Positions 24,970-41,900 of a DNA stretch of 64,000 bases are shown here, in pieces. This stretch comes from Phallusia mammillata (Eukaryota > Chordata > Ascidiacea > Phlebobranchia > Ascidiidae). How positions within the stretch are numbered: position 1 is the stretch's first letter; every line of letters begins with the position of its first letter. The stretch covers positions 35,115 through 99,114 of the forward strand of contig QLIY01000434.1 of the NCBI GenBank assembly GCA_003260075.1, in the 5' to 3' direction. Under the pieces are notes generated by a model that saw nothing but the letters and a program-made list of their open reading frames with translations, ran no database searches and was not told the DNA's origin. The translations under genes and the position numbers were made by a program.

Positions 24970-25025
24970 AATAAAATTTCCCCTATTGAACATGTCCGGA
25001 ATGTTGTTGTTTTACAAAATTTATT
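24970..25025. terminator. Facing poly(A) signals of DUSP23 and the XK-related gene
   Basis: AATAAA on plus at 24970-24975 (about 580 nt after the DUSP23 stop) and its reverse complement TTTATT at 25020-25025 (about 410 nt after the more distal XK-related stop) face each other across 45 bp. Use is inferred from position only. Confidence 0.5.
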
Positions 25026-25435
25026 TATACAATTGCAGTGCAACACAATGGACACAGAATTATATGAAAAAGGAAGCACTTGATCATTCTAGAACTTTCA
25101 TATGCTTAAGAAAAACAAAACTTGTACCTCACTAAAATACTGAAGGCATATCACACAATAGGTACAAAAAAAGAAAATGGAAATTTACAAAGATGATTCA
25201 GAGTGTAAAAAAGAGCAGCAAAGACATCAAACAGTGGCACAATTCCGATCAGTCTCAGTTGATAAGACAAGTGTGATAAAAAATTTAAATGTATAATTAT
25301 AAGCACAAGAAAAAAATATGACAGCAGTAGCAACACTGGGCACTATGACGGATAGTACAACATTTTGGCATAATAAAAGCCTAAAAGCAGAAACTCTTAC
25401 CAGCCTAAAAGCGAGCATGACAATTGAATAAAATT

Positions 25436-26099
25436 TCACCTTATGTTACGCCTGTTCTCAACTGCAGCAAGCGCTTTTCTTGGAGATGGATTCCTGACTT
25501 CTGCTTCAGAAATATGAATCCTGTAATTCTCCCCACTATCAAGTACACCATCCATACTCTTGCCCAAGGGTTCAACACTCCTGTTCATTTTTGGCTTTTT
25601 CTGCCTAGTTTCATTTACTTGCAATAAATGAGTACCTGGTTTAAAAGCGAGCTTTTTTCTGGCAGGAGAGTCTTGTGAATTACTCTTCAGTGCCGATTTT
25701 CCAAACTTTTGTAAGTATTCAACCCTGTCCATTGAAAATCCTGGCTCATAAAGATTTTCTTTTTCTTCATCAAAGTCAGTCCTAACATCTTCTTTACTGT
25801 GTTTGTCAGAATTCAGCTTCATGCCATTTCCACCATTATCATAAATTGACGGCTGTACAGCGGTTACAAATGGTGTGTCATCGCATTTGTTTTCCTCTAC
25901 AGTATCATCGAAGTACGGAAAGTCTATTTCATCAATAACTGTAGATTTTAGTTGATTGTTACCAAGAACATTTTTTGATTTTATACGCTTGGTAGGTTCT
26001 GTAATGATTGGTGGTTCATCTCTTCTACATTTGATGGCATTGCAATTTTGTTTCTGCTTTATTTTTTTCACCTTACTAGGCTTTGCCTCAGCAGCCATT
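25436..26099 (-). pseudogene. Allelic second copy of the XK-related last exon
   Basis: An open frame of about 220 codons. 25372-25822 is a near copy of 26112-26562 (offset 740), with several amino-acid changes (EPGF/KPGF, NRRNIR/NRRYIR). 25823-26099 is unique and codes a lysine-rich and acidic stretch. The copies are divided by a C12 run. I infer that this is not a pseudogene in the animal. It is probably the other allele of the 3' exon, and 25823-26099 probably belongs inside the gene at the C10 run 26563-26572. Confidence 0.75.
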
Positions 26100-26175
26100 C
26101 CCCCCCCCCCCAATAAAAGCCTAAAAGCAGAAACTCTTACCAGCCTAAAAGCGAGCATGGCAATTGAATAAAATT

Positions 26176-29913
<3,738 letters not shown>

Positions 29914-30323
29914 CCTTCAAGTTTTTTCATCAAAATACACAGGCATCACTTTTCACACGGGTTGATGTTTATTTTTCAACTTTTTTATCTTATTTTTTAA
30001 CTGTACTCGCTCCTCTGTTGAAGATGTGCAGATTAGAATACGAAAAAAACTTTTACATATTTTATAACCAGTATTCTTGAACATGTTGTGCAGAAAAGAC
30101 ATTATTTTACTGATTTGTTTGCAGCTTTTGATGAAAGTTGTAAAGCGGGAAATTTCGACCCAGACAAATTTGTAAACACGGCACTCGAAACGCCTAATAC
30201 TCAAAATTTAAGACGCTTATTACTAAATGCATGAAGTTATAGTCTGCTCCTTGTAGAAATTTTGCAATCACAGAAAGTATTTTTCATTGATGATTGTCAA
30301 AAAAAATAAAATCAAGTTTAGAA
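29914..30323. promoter_or_regulatory. Divergent promoter region, XKR-type and TRF-like genes
   Basis: Only 410 bp separate the two start codons on opposite strands. A plus-strand frame at about 30037-30235 looks coding (ends in TALETPNTQNLRRLLLNA) but has no start codon and closes with TGA; I could not join it to either gene. Confidence 0.5.
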
Positions 30324-33175
30324 ATGTCTTCAAATGGAGATGAAGAAGTTGTTCATCTAGAACTAGTTCGGACTTGGGACAAAGAGTTTTTATTGCATGC
30401 CGAACTTGAAGACTTCGAAAGACCAATAGGTATAAAACTTATGGTAGTATTTATTATTTTACTTTTTCCCCCCCCCCTTTATTGCATGCCGAACTTGAAG
30501 ACTTCGAAAGACCAATAGGTATAAACCGATAGGTATATGTGTAACATAATCTGTTTCTAATTGCACATAATTTACGCTTCTGACATCATTTTTGTCTTGA
30601 AGACTTTGAATTTGAACTACCTGAAGTCACAGATTTTAACACCTGTACAAAAGGATATCTTGTCTGTTTGAAGCTTCTTGCACACAAACTAAACAAAGCA
30701 GGTGATTTTGTTTATTGTCATATTCAATAGGCGTTTAACTTAAATATGAACTATGTCAAAGAAAGCCAGCTTATAATGATAGCATGTTTACTTGCAGTTT
30801 TTAAGTCATTTAGTTGTTTGTCTTTTAGCTGTGGAGCAGAATGTTACGGAACTTCACCTATTGTCTCAAGACGCCAAAGATCTTTTGCTGATTTTGAAAG
30901 ACATGGTTGCCAACACCAAAGCAAACTATTCATATTTTCATGTACATGGACTTTTTGATGTCTCTTTTTTTATAGTCCCCCCCCCCTTTGAAAGACATGG
31001 TTGCCAACACCAAAGCAAACTATTCATATTTTCAGGTACATGGACTTTTTGATGTCTCTTTTTTTATGATAGCCCCCCCCCCATCGTGGGCCGCACATTT
31101 ATATAGCACAAGGTGATTTTATTTTTTTGCTTGCCAAATATGCTTAACTACAAGTAAAATTCACATTTGATTCTAGTCGCATGTTTCCAGGTCGCATAAA
31201 AATAGCACCACCCCCCCCCCTTTTCGAGTGTATGTTATATTTTAGCAATCTCAAGACAACTTGGAAAAGATGTTAGACTTTTCTAGCTGGGACAAAGTGA
31301 TGGTTTCTCTTGTCTCAAGCTTTTTCTCTGGTACAATGAAATTCATTGATGAACACAAAGACCATCTAGGAATACCCTTTTTGTATAAGGTGGACCACAT
31401 GAAACAAATTAAATGCTTTACTAAAAAGCAAGTTGCCAGTGATGTAGAACAGGGGTGTGCAACCTTTGTTACTGTGGGGCCAAATACAAAAAAATTAGAT
31501 CGTGGGCCGCACATTTATATAGCACAAGGTGATTTTATTTTTTTGCATGCCAAATATGCTTAACTACAAGTAAAATTTGCATTTGATTCTAGCCGCATGT
31601 TTCCAGGTCGCATAAAAATAGCACCGGACATGTTAATCTGCTCAAAAATATGTAATAATTGGCGTCTCTGCGGGCCGCACAACCTTTATTCAAGGGCCGC
31701 ATTTGGCCCGCAGGTTGCACACCCCTGATGTAGAATAACACATATTCATTTTAAATTTGTTAAACAGATGTTTCAACACAAACAGTTGTCATCATCAGCA
31801 AAAATATATATATATATAATATGCAAGTGGAAACAACATGTTTATATACACAAAAAGGGAAAGAGAAAGGTTCTCAAATGATGACAATTGTTTTTTGTCA
31901 AAATGCCTGTTTATTAGAATGAATACATTTTATTCTACATCGCTGGCAATTGGGATTTTTAGTAAAGCTACTATCATGTTTTGTGTACCTGAATTAAATG
32001 CTGTTTAGTACACAGATACTTTTTTATGCTTTTATACACCTTTATGCATTTTACAGTTGCATGATCAATTTTTAAAGATCAGAGAGAAAAAACTTTCTGA
32101 TAATGACTCAACCTTGTCAACAGGTCTGTACATATTGTTTGGTGTGACTTTGTTCAAACTGGGCAAAACTATTGCATTCAGCAATATCCATATTTTCTGC
32201 AAAAATTTCATAAAATGAACTCTTAAACTTAAGTTGAACTATTACTGAACATTGTAATTATTAACTAGGTGGCTATACCCAAGGGAAATCAAATTAGGAT
32301 TTAATACCCCCCCCCCATTCAGCAATATCCATATTTTCTGCAAAAATTTCATAAAATGAACTCTAAAACTTAAGTTGAACTATTACTGAACATTGTAATT
32401 ATTAACTAGGCGGCTATACCCAAGGGAAATCAAATTAGATCTTAATACGAAATTTTGTTTCATAGAATGAACCTGCCATATGCAAGGGTTGAGGTACTCA
32501 CAAATGTACCACAGTACTAATTTTGTTATTGTCTAAGCTGTTATTATTTTACTGACAGAAACAGATCTGCCAACAAGTGATACCAACACAAGTGATGATT
32601 CCTCAAGTGAAGAGTTTCCCAGCTCCTCGTCAGATTCATCACCCTTGCCAAGTTGTACCAGCTCCTCGGCAGTTAATGATCGACCAGCAAAAAGTTTTCA
32701 AAAAGAGCTGTTAGTATGTGCTGCTATTACTGATTCAGAAGTAGAATGTGAAGAGGACAATTTGGCAGAGGGTCATGGAACTGCAAACAAAGAGGCTGAT
32801 TTAACTGCAATGGATACTGAAGGTTTACCATCACCAATTAATAAAGACAAGAGGTACTAATAAACTTTATGTTCTGTTGTCTGTAGTATTGCAAGTTTAT
32901 GCATCATTTTTAGGTGCTTACACATTATCATTATTTTACTGATATTTGCAAAAGTTTTGTCAAATATTTGTGTTATGAAACAAATTTATTTCTGCCACAG
33001 TAATTGCAATTTGGTTTATATTTAAGAGACAAGGATGCAACATGCAAGAGTTTTTGCACAATGTGCAGTAGCCAATATGTGCAGATAAAATTTAGTTTTT
33101 AATAAAGATGTACCGAATATTCGGTTTGCCGAATTTATTCGGCCGCATCGGCCACTTTTGCAAAGATTCGGTTTC

Positions 33176-33228
<53 letters not shown>

Positions 33229-33659
33229 AACACATATTTAAAGCGTTAAACGTGTCTTTTCTGCTTAGTACCAATGAAAATCGCGCCAATCGTTATATTT
33301 TTTAACACATTATCGTTTTTCCCACTGCAGACAACTATAATCAGTAATTCATTGTCGGGCTGGCAATCATGCTTGAGTCAATGTTAAACCCCACAGAACT
33401 AAAATAGGGACACCCCCCCCCCTGTAGTATTGCAAGTTTATGCATCATTTTTAGGTGCTTACACATTATCGTTATTTTACTGATAATGGCAATAGTTTTG
33501 TCAAATAACCCCCCCCCCTCTAAGCTGTTATTATTTTACTGACAGAAACAGATCTGCCAACAAGTGCTACAAACACAAGTGATGATTCCTCAAGTGAAGA
33601 GTTTCCCAGCTCCTCATCAGATTCATCACCCTTGCCAAGTTGTACCAGCTCCTCAGCAG

Positions 33660-33727
<68 letters not shown>

Positions 33728-36700
33728 TACATCACTAGTTTTTAATGATATTTTTTATGATAGTACTTCACTACAACCCTCATAGCTGTCAGCATTTTTA
33801 GTGATATGTCGTTTTATTTGGGGGGATTGTGCTCTTTGCGTAGAAAAAAAAACAAAAAATAGAAAATGTGAGTACATTTACGCTTGCACATTTCTACACA
33901 CTTTGTGCAAATATTCACTACCAGCCATGTGGTTATATATGGTTTTGTTGAACATAGAAGTTTACTCTATGATTGTGTTTTTTTATATTTTTAACAAACT
34001 GGATTATGATGCCATTTAGTTTGCCTCCATCAAACGTTAGCGAAGAGGAAAAAGAACCAATGCTAACATCAACCCAAAAAATTGATGAAATAAATGATGA
34101 CACACCAACCACTACTAAAAATGGTACTTTCCATATTTGTTTTAAGGGTGAATTTTAATGGACATTTGTAACATGTGTGCTTGTTTTTCACAGATTCCAC
34201 TGCAGAAAAACAGCCCAGTCAGTAAGTCACACTTAGGTTGATAAGTTGAAATTTTAACAGAAATTATACTACAGTATCCACCATATGAATCTAGTTCACC
34301 CCCCCCCCTTTGTTTTAAGGGTGAATTTTAATGGACATTTGTAACATGTGTGCTTGGTTTTCGCAGATTCCACTGCAGAAAAACAGCCCAGTCAGTAAGT
34401 CACATTTAGGTTGATAAGTTGAAATTTTAATAGAAATTATATTGCAGTATCCACCATATGAATCTAGTTCCTAACGGTCTAAATTATGTTTTATTCTATG
34501 GAACAATTTATAGAATTGTAGGGACAGTACTATAATTGTTGTTATTGTGAGCTTTTTCTTTCCAACTGAGCATTTTTGGTTATTGTGTTACTGCCATTGT
34601 AAAATGCCTGACATTTACAAATCATAGCATCCTGCAACTATTGAAGGCATTATATCGAATTAGCTGGACTTCGAGCATTTCTGGCTAATCCTAGATTAAT
34701 GCTTGGTGACCGGCTGATTCGGTAAAACACCCCAATGGTCCTGCCGTACTATGATTTATATGTGAGTATGCCATAATCGCTAGTTTCGATCAGCACTTCA
34801 TGGCCGATCCCAGTTATAAATTTATGTTCATCTTAACTCACATTTACAACAACTTTTTTTTAAAGAAATCCTTGTCAAACAAGATCAAGGGTCCAACGTT
34901 CACCAATTCATCGCAAAAAACAACGACGGGTAAGAAAATGTTGTTTTATGCACATAAAATTACATTAACGTCTTTATTGTGAATCATTAGCAGCGTAAGT
35001 GTGATGTCATAACAGGCTACAATCAGCCTCTGTAACAGGGTGGTGACCGACAGATCTGTCTTCACTTGTCAAATATACAAAATACACTGATGCTGATCGT
35101 CTGCCACTCTTTTTGAGTATATTTTGTATATTTGACAAGTGAAGACAGATCTGTCGGTCACCACCCTGTTACAGAGGCTGATTCTTGTAGTCTGTTATGA
35201 AATCACACTTACTTCTGACATGGCATAGTTTTTTGGGTTTTTTTCGCCATTGTCTGGTTTTCGCAGCTGTTAGTTGTTTTAGTATTTTAACTTTTATCAT
35301 TTCTTTTCATTTTTAAACAGAAACTGACAATGCCGTAATAGGCGAAATTAATATTTCTGTTGCAAATAAAACTTTACACTGACACTGATCGTCTGCCACT
35401 CTTTTTGAGTATATTTTGTATCAACAGCAGCGTTTTTCACTTCTCACTGATGTCCACCTAATCCATGGTGTAAAGCGATATGGTGTAGGAAGTTGGGCAA
35501 CGATTTTGAAAAATTACGAATTTCCTTCTTTTCGAACTGCAGTTCACCTGAAAGATAGGTAAATAATTTTTAAAATCAGTGGTTCCCAACTACCAAGGGT
35601 CTTTGGAATGGTTTTAGGAGGTCTGTGGATACACAAATAACTAATTTCAAACTTCTAATTCTAAGTGGGGGGCCACAGACTTGATAGGTTTATTGGGCAC
35701 ATTACTACAAAAAGGTTGGGAATCACTGTGTAACATGATAAACTTCTGAAAACTATAAATAAGATGCCTAGGCTCTGGGTTTTATTGAACTCATTCTTGA
35801 TGCACGTGACTTTGGACTGCAAAATTGCAATTGCTCATTTTTAAACCATCTAGCCTGAAAATCTTTTGTTGCAATATATTATGTAAACCATAATTTTGAA
35901 ATCTTTTTTTGCACAAAGAATATATTTAAACCTGACATCAGTTTACAAAACAACCTAAACTAACAAGTGCTTGGCTTAGCACATGGCAAATGTTACAACT
36001 CATTGATCATCATGGTGCTAATTTATTATGTAAGCCATGTGGTTGTTGTGCTGTAATAAGAAGCTTAATAATGACTAAAATATTAATTACAGATGTCTCA
36101 TTGACCTACACCAGGCATTGGGCCAGTGTTTGTGACAAATGACGTAGTGGATATTTTCTCTCATTTTAGGTGGCGCACTCTAATAACAACTGGTGCTGTT
36201 AAGGAAGATGATGGGCTCTTTATATTAGTGGAACCATTTAAATCAGCTCTGAAAGACTTTTCTCAAAAGAAAATTGCACAATCAGGCAAGTTCTAGCTTT
36301 TGTTATGATGCAAATTAAAAAAAAGAGAATGCCAAATAATCTTTGATATTCATTCACAGTGTGAAAAGTTTGGTAAAGGGCAGTTGTTTGTATGTATTTA
36401 ATGTGATTGTGTATTTATTGCAAGCAAAGTTTACAAAATAACATGCTTAATTAGCATGTTGGTCGTGTTTTACAAAAATATGAAGTGGTTACTGTAACAA
36501 GCATATGTTATATTTGATGTATGTGTAATTTATGTGCTTTTGTCTTCAGAAAAACATATTCCGCCCCCCCCCCAATTAAAAAAAAGAGAATGCCAAATAA
36601 TCTTTGATATTCATTCACAGTATGAAAAGTTTGGTAAAGGGCAGTTGTTTGTATGTATTTGATGCGATTGTGTATTTATTACAAGCAAAGTTTACAAAAA

Positions 36701-37797
36701 AACATGCTTAATTAGCATGTTGGTCACGTTTTACATAAATATGAAGTGGTTACTGTAATAAGCATTTGTTTTATTTGATATATGTGTAATTTATGTGCTT
36801 TTGTCTTCAGAAAAACATATTCCAAAGATACGTCTTTCACGGTTAGTGTGTTTATAAAAGGTCTCCTTTCACAAAAATATAAATTCAAGTATACATATAT
36901 GTTGACGTTTCTGTTTAAATAAACGTTTCAATTTGTATGTAGTATTTCCACCTTTGTGGTTGTACCACATAGTCCCAATGCCCAGTGGTTATTTTGTTTC
37001 AAATAAGCAATACAATGATAGTTTTGAATGTTGGGGTTATTGAGTTTAAATTATTTAATTCTGCACTTAAAAAGGGGGATTTATGCGTGTCATATGGTTG
37101 TGTTAAAAAAAGATAAAAGTCACCCTTCTAGTTCTTTTTTTATTATGCACAGAACAATTTTTCAGGTCATCAACACAAAACAATGACAATAACGCCCCCC
37201 CCCCCGGTTAGTGTGTTTATAAAAGGTCTCCTTTCACAAAAATATAAATTCATGTATACATATACGTTGACGTTTCTTCACCATCAGCAACTCCTGACGT
37301 TTTTGTTTAAATAAACATTTCAATTTGTATGTAGTATTTCTACCTTTGTGGTTGTACCACATAGTCCCAATGCCCAGTGGTTATTTTGTTTCAAATACAG
37401 TCAAACTTCGATATTATGCCACCTTGATATTATGCCACCCTCGATACTATACCACTTTTGATCGACACCAACTAAATTCAATAGAAAATATATTTACTAT
37501 GCCACCCCTTACCCTTGATACTATGACACATGAGAGAACAGTATTACTGTATTAACGGCCTGGTTCCGGATTGAAAATTGGGCCTTCTGACAATTTTCGG
37601 TTTGAGCTCATGATAAAACAGAGAAAACATGAAAAACAAATCGTTGAGTAAATAAACGTGGTCATGTTAAGAGGTTTCACGGCTTTGCAGCGAGTTTTGT
37701 AAACGCCATTCTGTGCTTGTGTCAAGACAAAACTAACAGATCTTGTTTGTTCTATGAACGATCTATCCGTTTTTTTGTAATAAATTATACTGTATAC

Positions 37798-37848
<51 letters not shown>

Positions 37849-38931
37849 TTTCTCTCGGTCCCAAAGGGTGGCATAGTATCGAAGTTTGACTGTAAGCAAT
37901 ACAATGATAGTTTTGAGTGTTGTGGTTATTGAGCTTAAATTATTTAATTCGTCACTTAAAAAGGGGGATTTATACATGTCATATGGTTGTGTTAAAAGAA
38001 AAAAGTCATCCTTTCTTTTGTATTATGCATAGAACAATTTTTCAGGTCATCAACACAAAACAACGACAATAACACCACAAAAGAAACATTGACAGCTTCT
38101 GCCTCAAAAGGTACACTTCAGCCTGTTAAGTTGCATTTTTTCTATTGCAATAAGGTTTTGTTACCCTATAATCATAAAGCTATATATTGCTGTGTATTTT
38201 GATAATGTGTGATGTCTTGTAGGGCTGTGGCTAATGTAATCCATATATGCAATGCCAGTTTTTAATTGCATATGGAGTGAAATCTAGATAGCATCAAATT
38301 TGGACATACATTAACTTATTGCATTTGACCCTGCAGCCAGAGCCCCCCCCCCTTGCAATAAGGTTTTGTTACCCTATAATCATAAAGCTATATATTGCTG
38401 CGTAATTTGATAATGTGTGATGTCTTGTAGGGCTGTGGCTACTGTAATCCATTTATGTAATGCCAGTCATTGGTTGCATATGGAGTGAAATCTAGATAAC
38501 ATCAAACTTGGACATTAACTTATTGCATTTGACCCAGCAGCCAGATCCCTTTGCCAGTTTGTTGCATATAAGCCCCATTTAATAGACACTCACATGAATT
38601 GTTGTGTTTTTGCAGAATTGCCAGTACCCATACTTCCCCAGTAAGTATTTTATGTTGTAGTGTTTTTTGAGGAATGGTTAACATGCAAAACAATTATATA
38701 CCAATTTATCTGGTGTTTTTTTTATCTTGATTAGGCATTATAATGTTTAAGTACTAATCTTTTGTTTTGTATGTTAGAGCTAATCCCAAAAAAGTTACTA
38801 GGCCTGAAGAAGATAAATCAACTCCACCAACAGCAGCTTCAGGCACTACAGGTGTGTCTACAATTTTTATCTGCTACTCTTAAGCAGTGGTGGGATTCAA
38901 TTTTTTTGTCAGCTGGTTCTGTAACAAAAGT

Positions 38932-38999
<68 letters not shown>

Positions 39000-41900
39000 T
39001 TTTTATCTGCTACTCTTAAGCAGTGGTGGGATTCAATTTTTTTGTCATCCGGTTCTATAAGAAAACGAATTTTTTTCAGCCGGTTCTGTTACAAACAGTC
39101 CGTTGACAGTAACCAGTAATGCTAACCGGTTCGCTGATCTTATAAAATTTCGTGCGACGGTTGTATAGAACCTATGCGAACTGGCTGAATCCCACCACTG
39201 CTCCTAAGATGTTTTTTTTTTCACTGCACAATCTGCTTCAGACAGTTTTTATTGCTTAACAACCGTAGCATTTAAATGTTGTAAGTGTTACCTTTAAAAA
39301 TAGACAAAGTTTACAGCATATGTTTTTATAGAAACCGCCAACCCTGTTAACCCACTGCCAGATCCACAACCTTCCGAGGTAAGAATAATATACAAAAGTA
39401 GATGGGACTTTTGCTATATGGTTCAGTGTTTTTTTTAATGTGCTGCTACACACTGCTGCAGTGGTCCCAAACTTTTAAAGCAACCAAAATATTTCCAAAA
39501 TTTGATTTTTTTTTCAAAATTTTCTGCGACCTCATTATGCCTCATTAGTAGGCCATTTTGGATGCATTATTTTTGAAAAATTTCAGAAAATTAGAATGCA
39601 AATTTCAAAAGGACAGATTCGTTCTTTGTATCAAACATTTTCGATTGAATCTAAAGCGAGTTTGATGCATCATTATTAACCCCCCCCCCCCAATAAATGT
39701 GCTGCTGCACACTAGCGGAGTGGTTTCCAAACTTTTTAAAAGAAACCAAAAATATTCCCAAAAATTTATTACAAAATTTTCTGCGACCATATGCCTCATT
39801 AGTAGGCCATTTTGGCTGCATTATTTTTGAAAAATTTCAGAAAATTACTGTGCTAATTTCAAACGAACAGATTCGTTCTTTCTACCAAACAATTTCGATT
39901 GAATCTAAAAGCGAGCTTGATGCATCATTATTAAGCAGAGATATTATCATGTCACAAACGAAAGCATCCTTAAAGCGTCAAAACTAGTGGAAACGAAATT
40001 ATTATTACGCAGCACTTTAAATCCGTGGTAATGAAGAAAGGCAACGAAGCAAAGTTAAAAAATAAAAAAATGCTGTTGCTAAAAAATCATACTAGAAAAA
40101 GATCTTATTTACCAAATGCAGTTTTAACCATCACGTTAAACCAGTGGTTCTTAACCTTTTTATAACGGCCGCCCCCCCCCCTTTTCAGTTCTCGGACTGC
40201 CGCCTGATTGTCGAAAAATACAACAACAACAACAAAAATCGTGGTAATTAAGAAAGGCAACGAGGCAAAGTTAAAAAATAAAAAATGCTGTTGCTAAAAA
40301 ATCATGCTAGAAAAAGATCTTATTTACCAAAAGCAGTTTTAACCATCCCGTTAAACATACTAATTCAAATTTCATCATTAAACAGTGTTTGTTTTGTTTT
40401 AGCCCGCAAATTTTCCAGCGAACAAATAAAATAGCCTAAGTAGTTTGTTAGTGTGGCACAGCTCAAATGTAATTGTAAACCACTGATGTAGTGGTCATAA
40501 AACTTCACGAAACGATAAAACGGTTCTGCCCTTTAAGCCAACACAGGATAGCGAAACGCCGGCCGACACTTCGGCGACAGAAGCGACGCCGCCGACAAAT
40601 AAACCCGGGCCCTCAAGTTCAAGCACCCAGCATCCCTCTCCCGGCCACTTTGGCGGCGACGTCGAACCGAACCTATCAATTGAACACGTGGTGTCACTAG
40701 CGATCTGGGGAAGTGACGATGAACCAAATGTTAGTAATAAAACTGGGGAGTTTTCCGGTTCTTCGCCACAAAATGAAAGTTCACCTGCAAAGGCAAAAGG
40801 CGACAAAAAAGATGCTACAACAGCAGGTGGTATGTCAAATAAAAATATCTTTGTTTTTAAGTAGATGTTGATCGTTACCCCCCCCCCCCGAACACCGGTT
40901 AAGAACCACTGCGTTAAACATACTAATTCAAATTTCATCATTAACAGTGTTTGTTTTGTTTTAGCCCACAAAGTTTGCAGCGAACAAATAAGTAGTTTGT
41001 TAGTGTGGCACAGCTCAAATGTAATTGCAAACCACTGATGTAGTGGTCATAAAACTTCACGAAACGATAAAACGGTTCTGCCCTTTAAGCCAACACAGGA
41101 TAGCGAAACGCCGGCCGACACTTCGGCGACAGAAGCGACGCCGCCGACAAATAAACCCGGGCCCTCAAGTTCAAGCACCCAGCATCCCTCTCCCGGCCAC
41201 TTTGGCGGCGACGTCGAACCGAACCTGTCCATTGAACACGTGGTGTCGCTGGCGATCTGGGGAAGTGACGATGAACCAAATGTTAGTAATAAAACTGGAG
41301 ACTTTTCCGGTTCTTCGCCACAAAATGAGAGTTCACCTTCAAAAGCAAAAGGCGACAAAAAAGATGCTACAACAGCAGGTGGTACGTCAGATAAAAATAT
41401 CTTTGTTTTTAAGTAGATGTTGATGGTTAAATCACTAGTTAAAAGCCTCTTTATACTCAACCCCAAAATATAGATTAAAAAAAATGTAAGACCCTTCTTA
41501 ACGCAATAAAAGTTGACAGGAAAAGGAAAGTTAACATGTGGTTGGGCCAAAACAATTTGCTGGTGAAAACTTCAAATTTGCTGCAAATGCCAAGTGCTGG
41601 TGTTCTATTGTGGACGCGTGTAAAGCCATTGGTTGGTCAATGGGGAATTTGCGCATGTAGACTAGTTACCATCCCCCCCCCCTTGCTGCAAATACCAAGT
41701 GCTGGTGTTCTATTGTGGACGCGTGTAAAGCCATTGATCGGTCAATGGGGAATTTACGCATGTAGACTATAGTTGCCATATTTTTATTCCTTAAAAATGC
41801 CGTGCACTCGATTTGACCTTTGCAACAATGTAACAGATGTCCAGAAGAAGCCAGTAACAAGAAAAAAAAAAACGTTTGATAATATTTCTTGCATTATTAC

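Larger units (their letters stand above)
33103..33737. mobile_element. hAT-type TAGAGATGTACCGAAT element, scrambled by the assembly
   Basis: Termini TAAAGATGTACCGAATATTCGG and GTACATCACTA with a perfect duplication GTTTTTAA (33095-33102, 33738-33745). Inside are a C51 run, an element middle, and two pieces that are copies of the gene outside it (33423-33508 of 32881-32966; 33519-33663 of 32532-32676), so contig pieces were placed in the wrong gap. Confidence 0.85.

Noticed and set aside
33664..33726. Long C tracts as i-motif or G-quadruplex regulators
   Set aside because: They coincide with contig joins and restart points, and many have the same length of 10.
33108..33785. Open frames with long proline or glycine runs (also near 37552-37977 and 38762-39019)
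   Set aside because: They exist only because C/G gap-like runs translate as Pro or Gly; the flanks are transposon or intron sequence.
40495..41550. Antisense proteins of about 160 residues, present twice
   Set aside because: They are reverse frames of a TRF-like exon (KPGPSSSSTQHPSPGHFGGD region) that itself is duplicated by the assembly.
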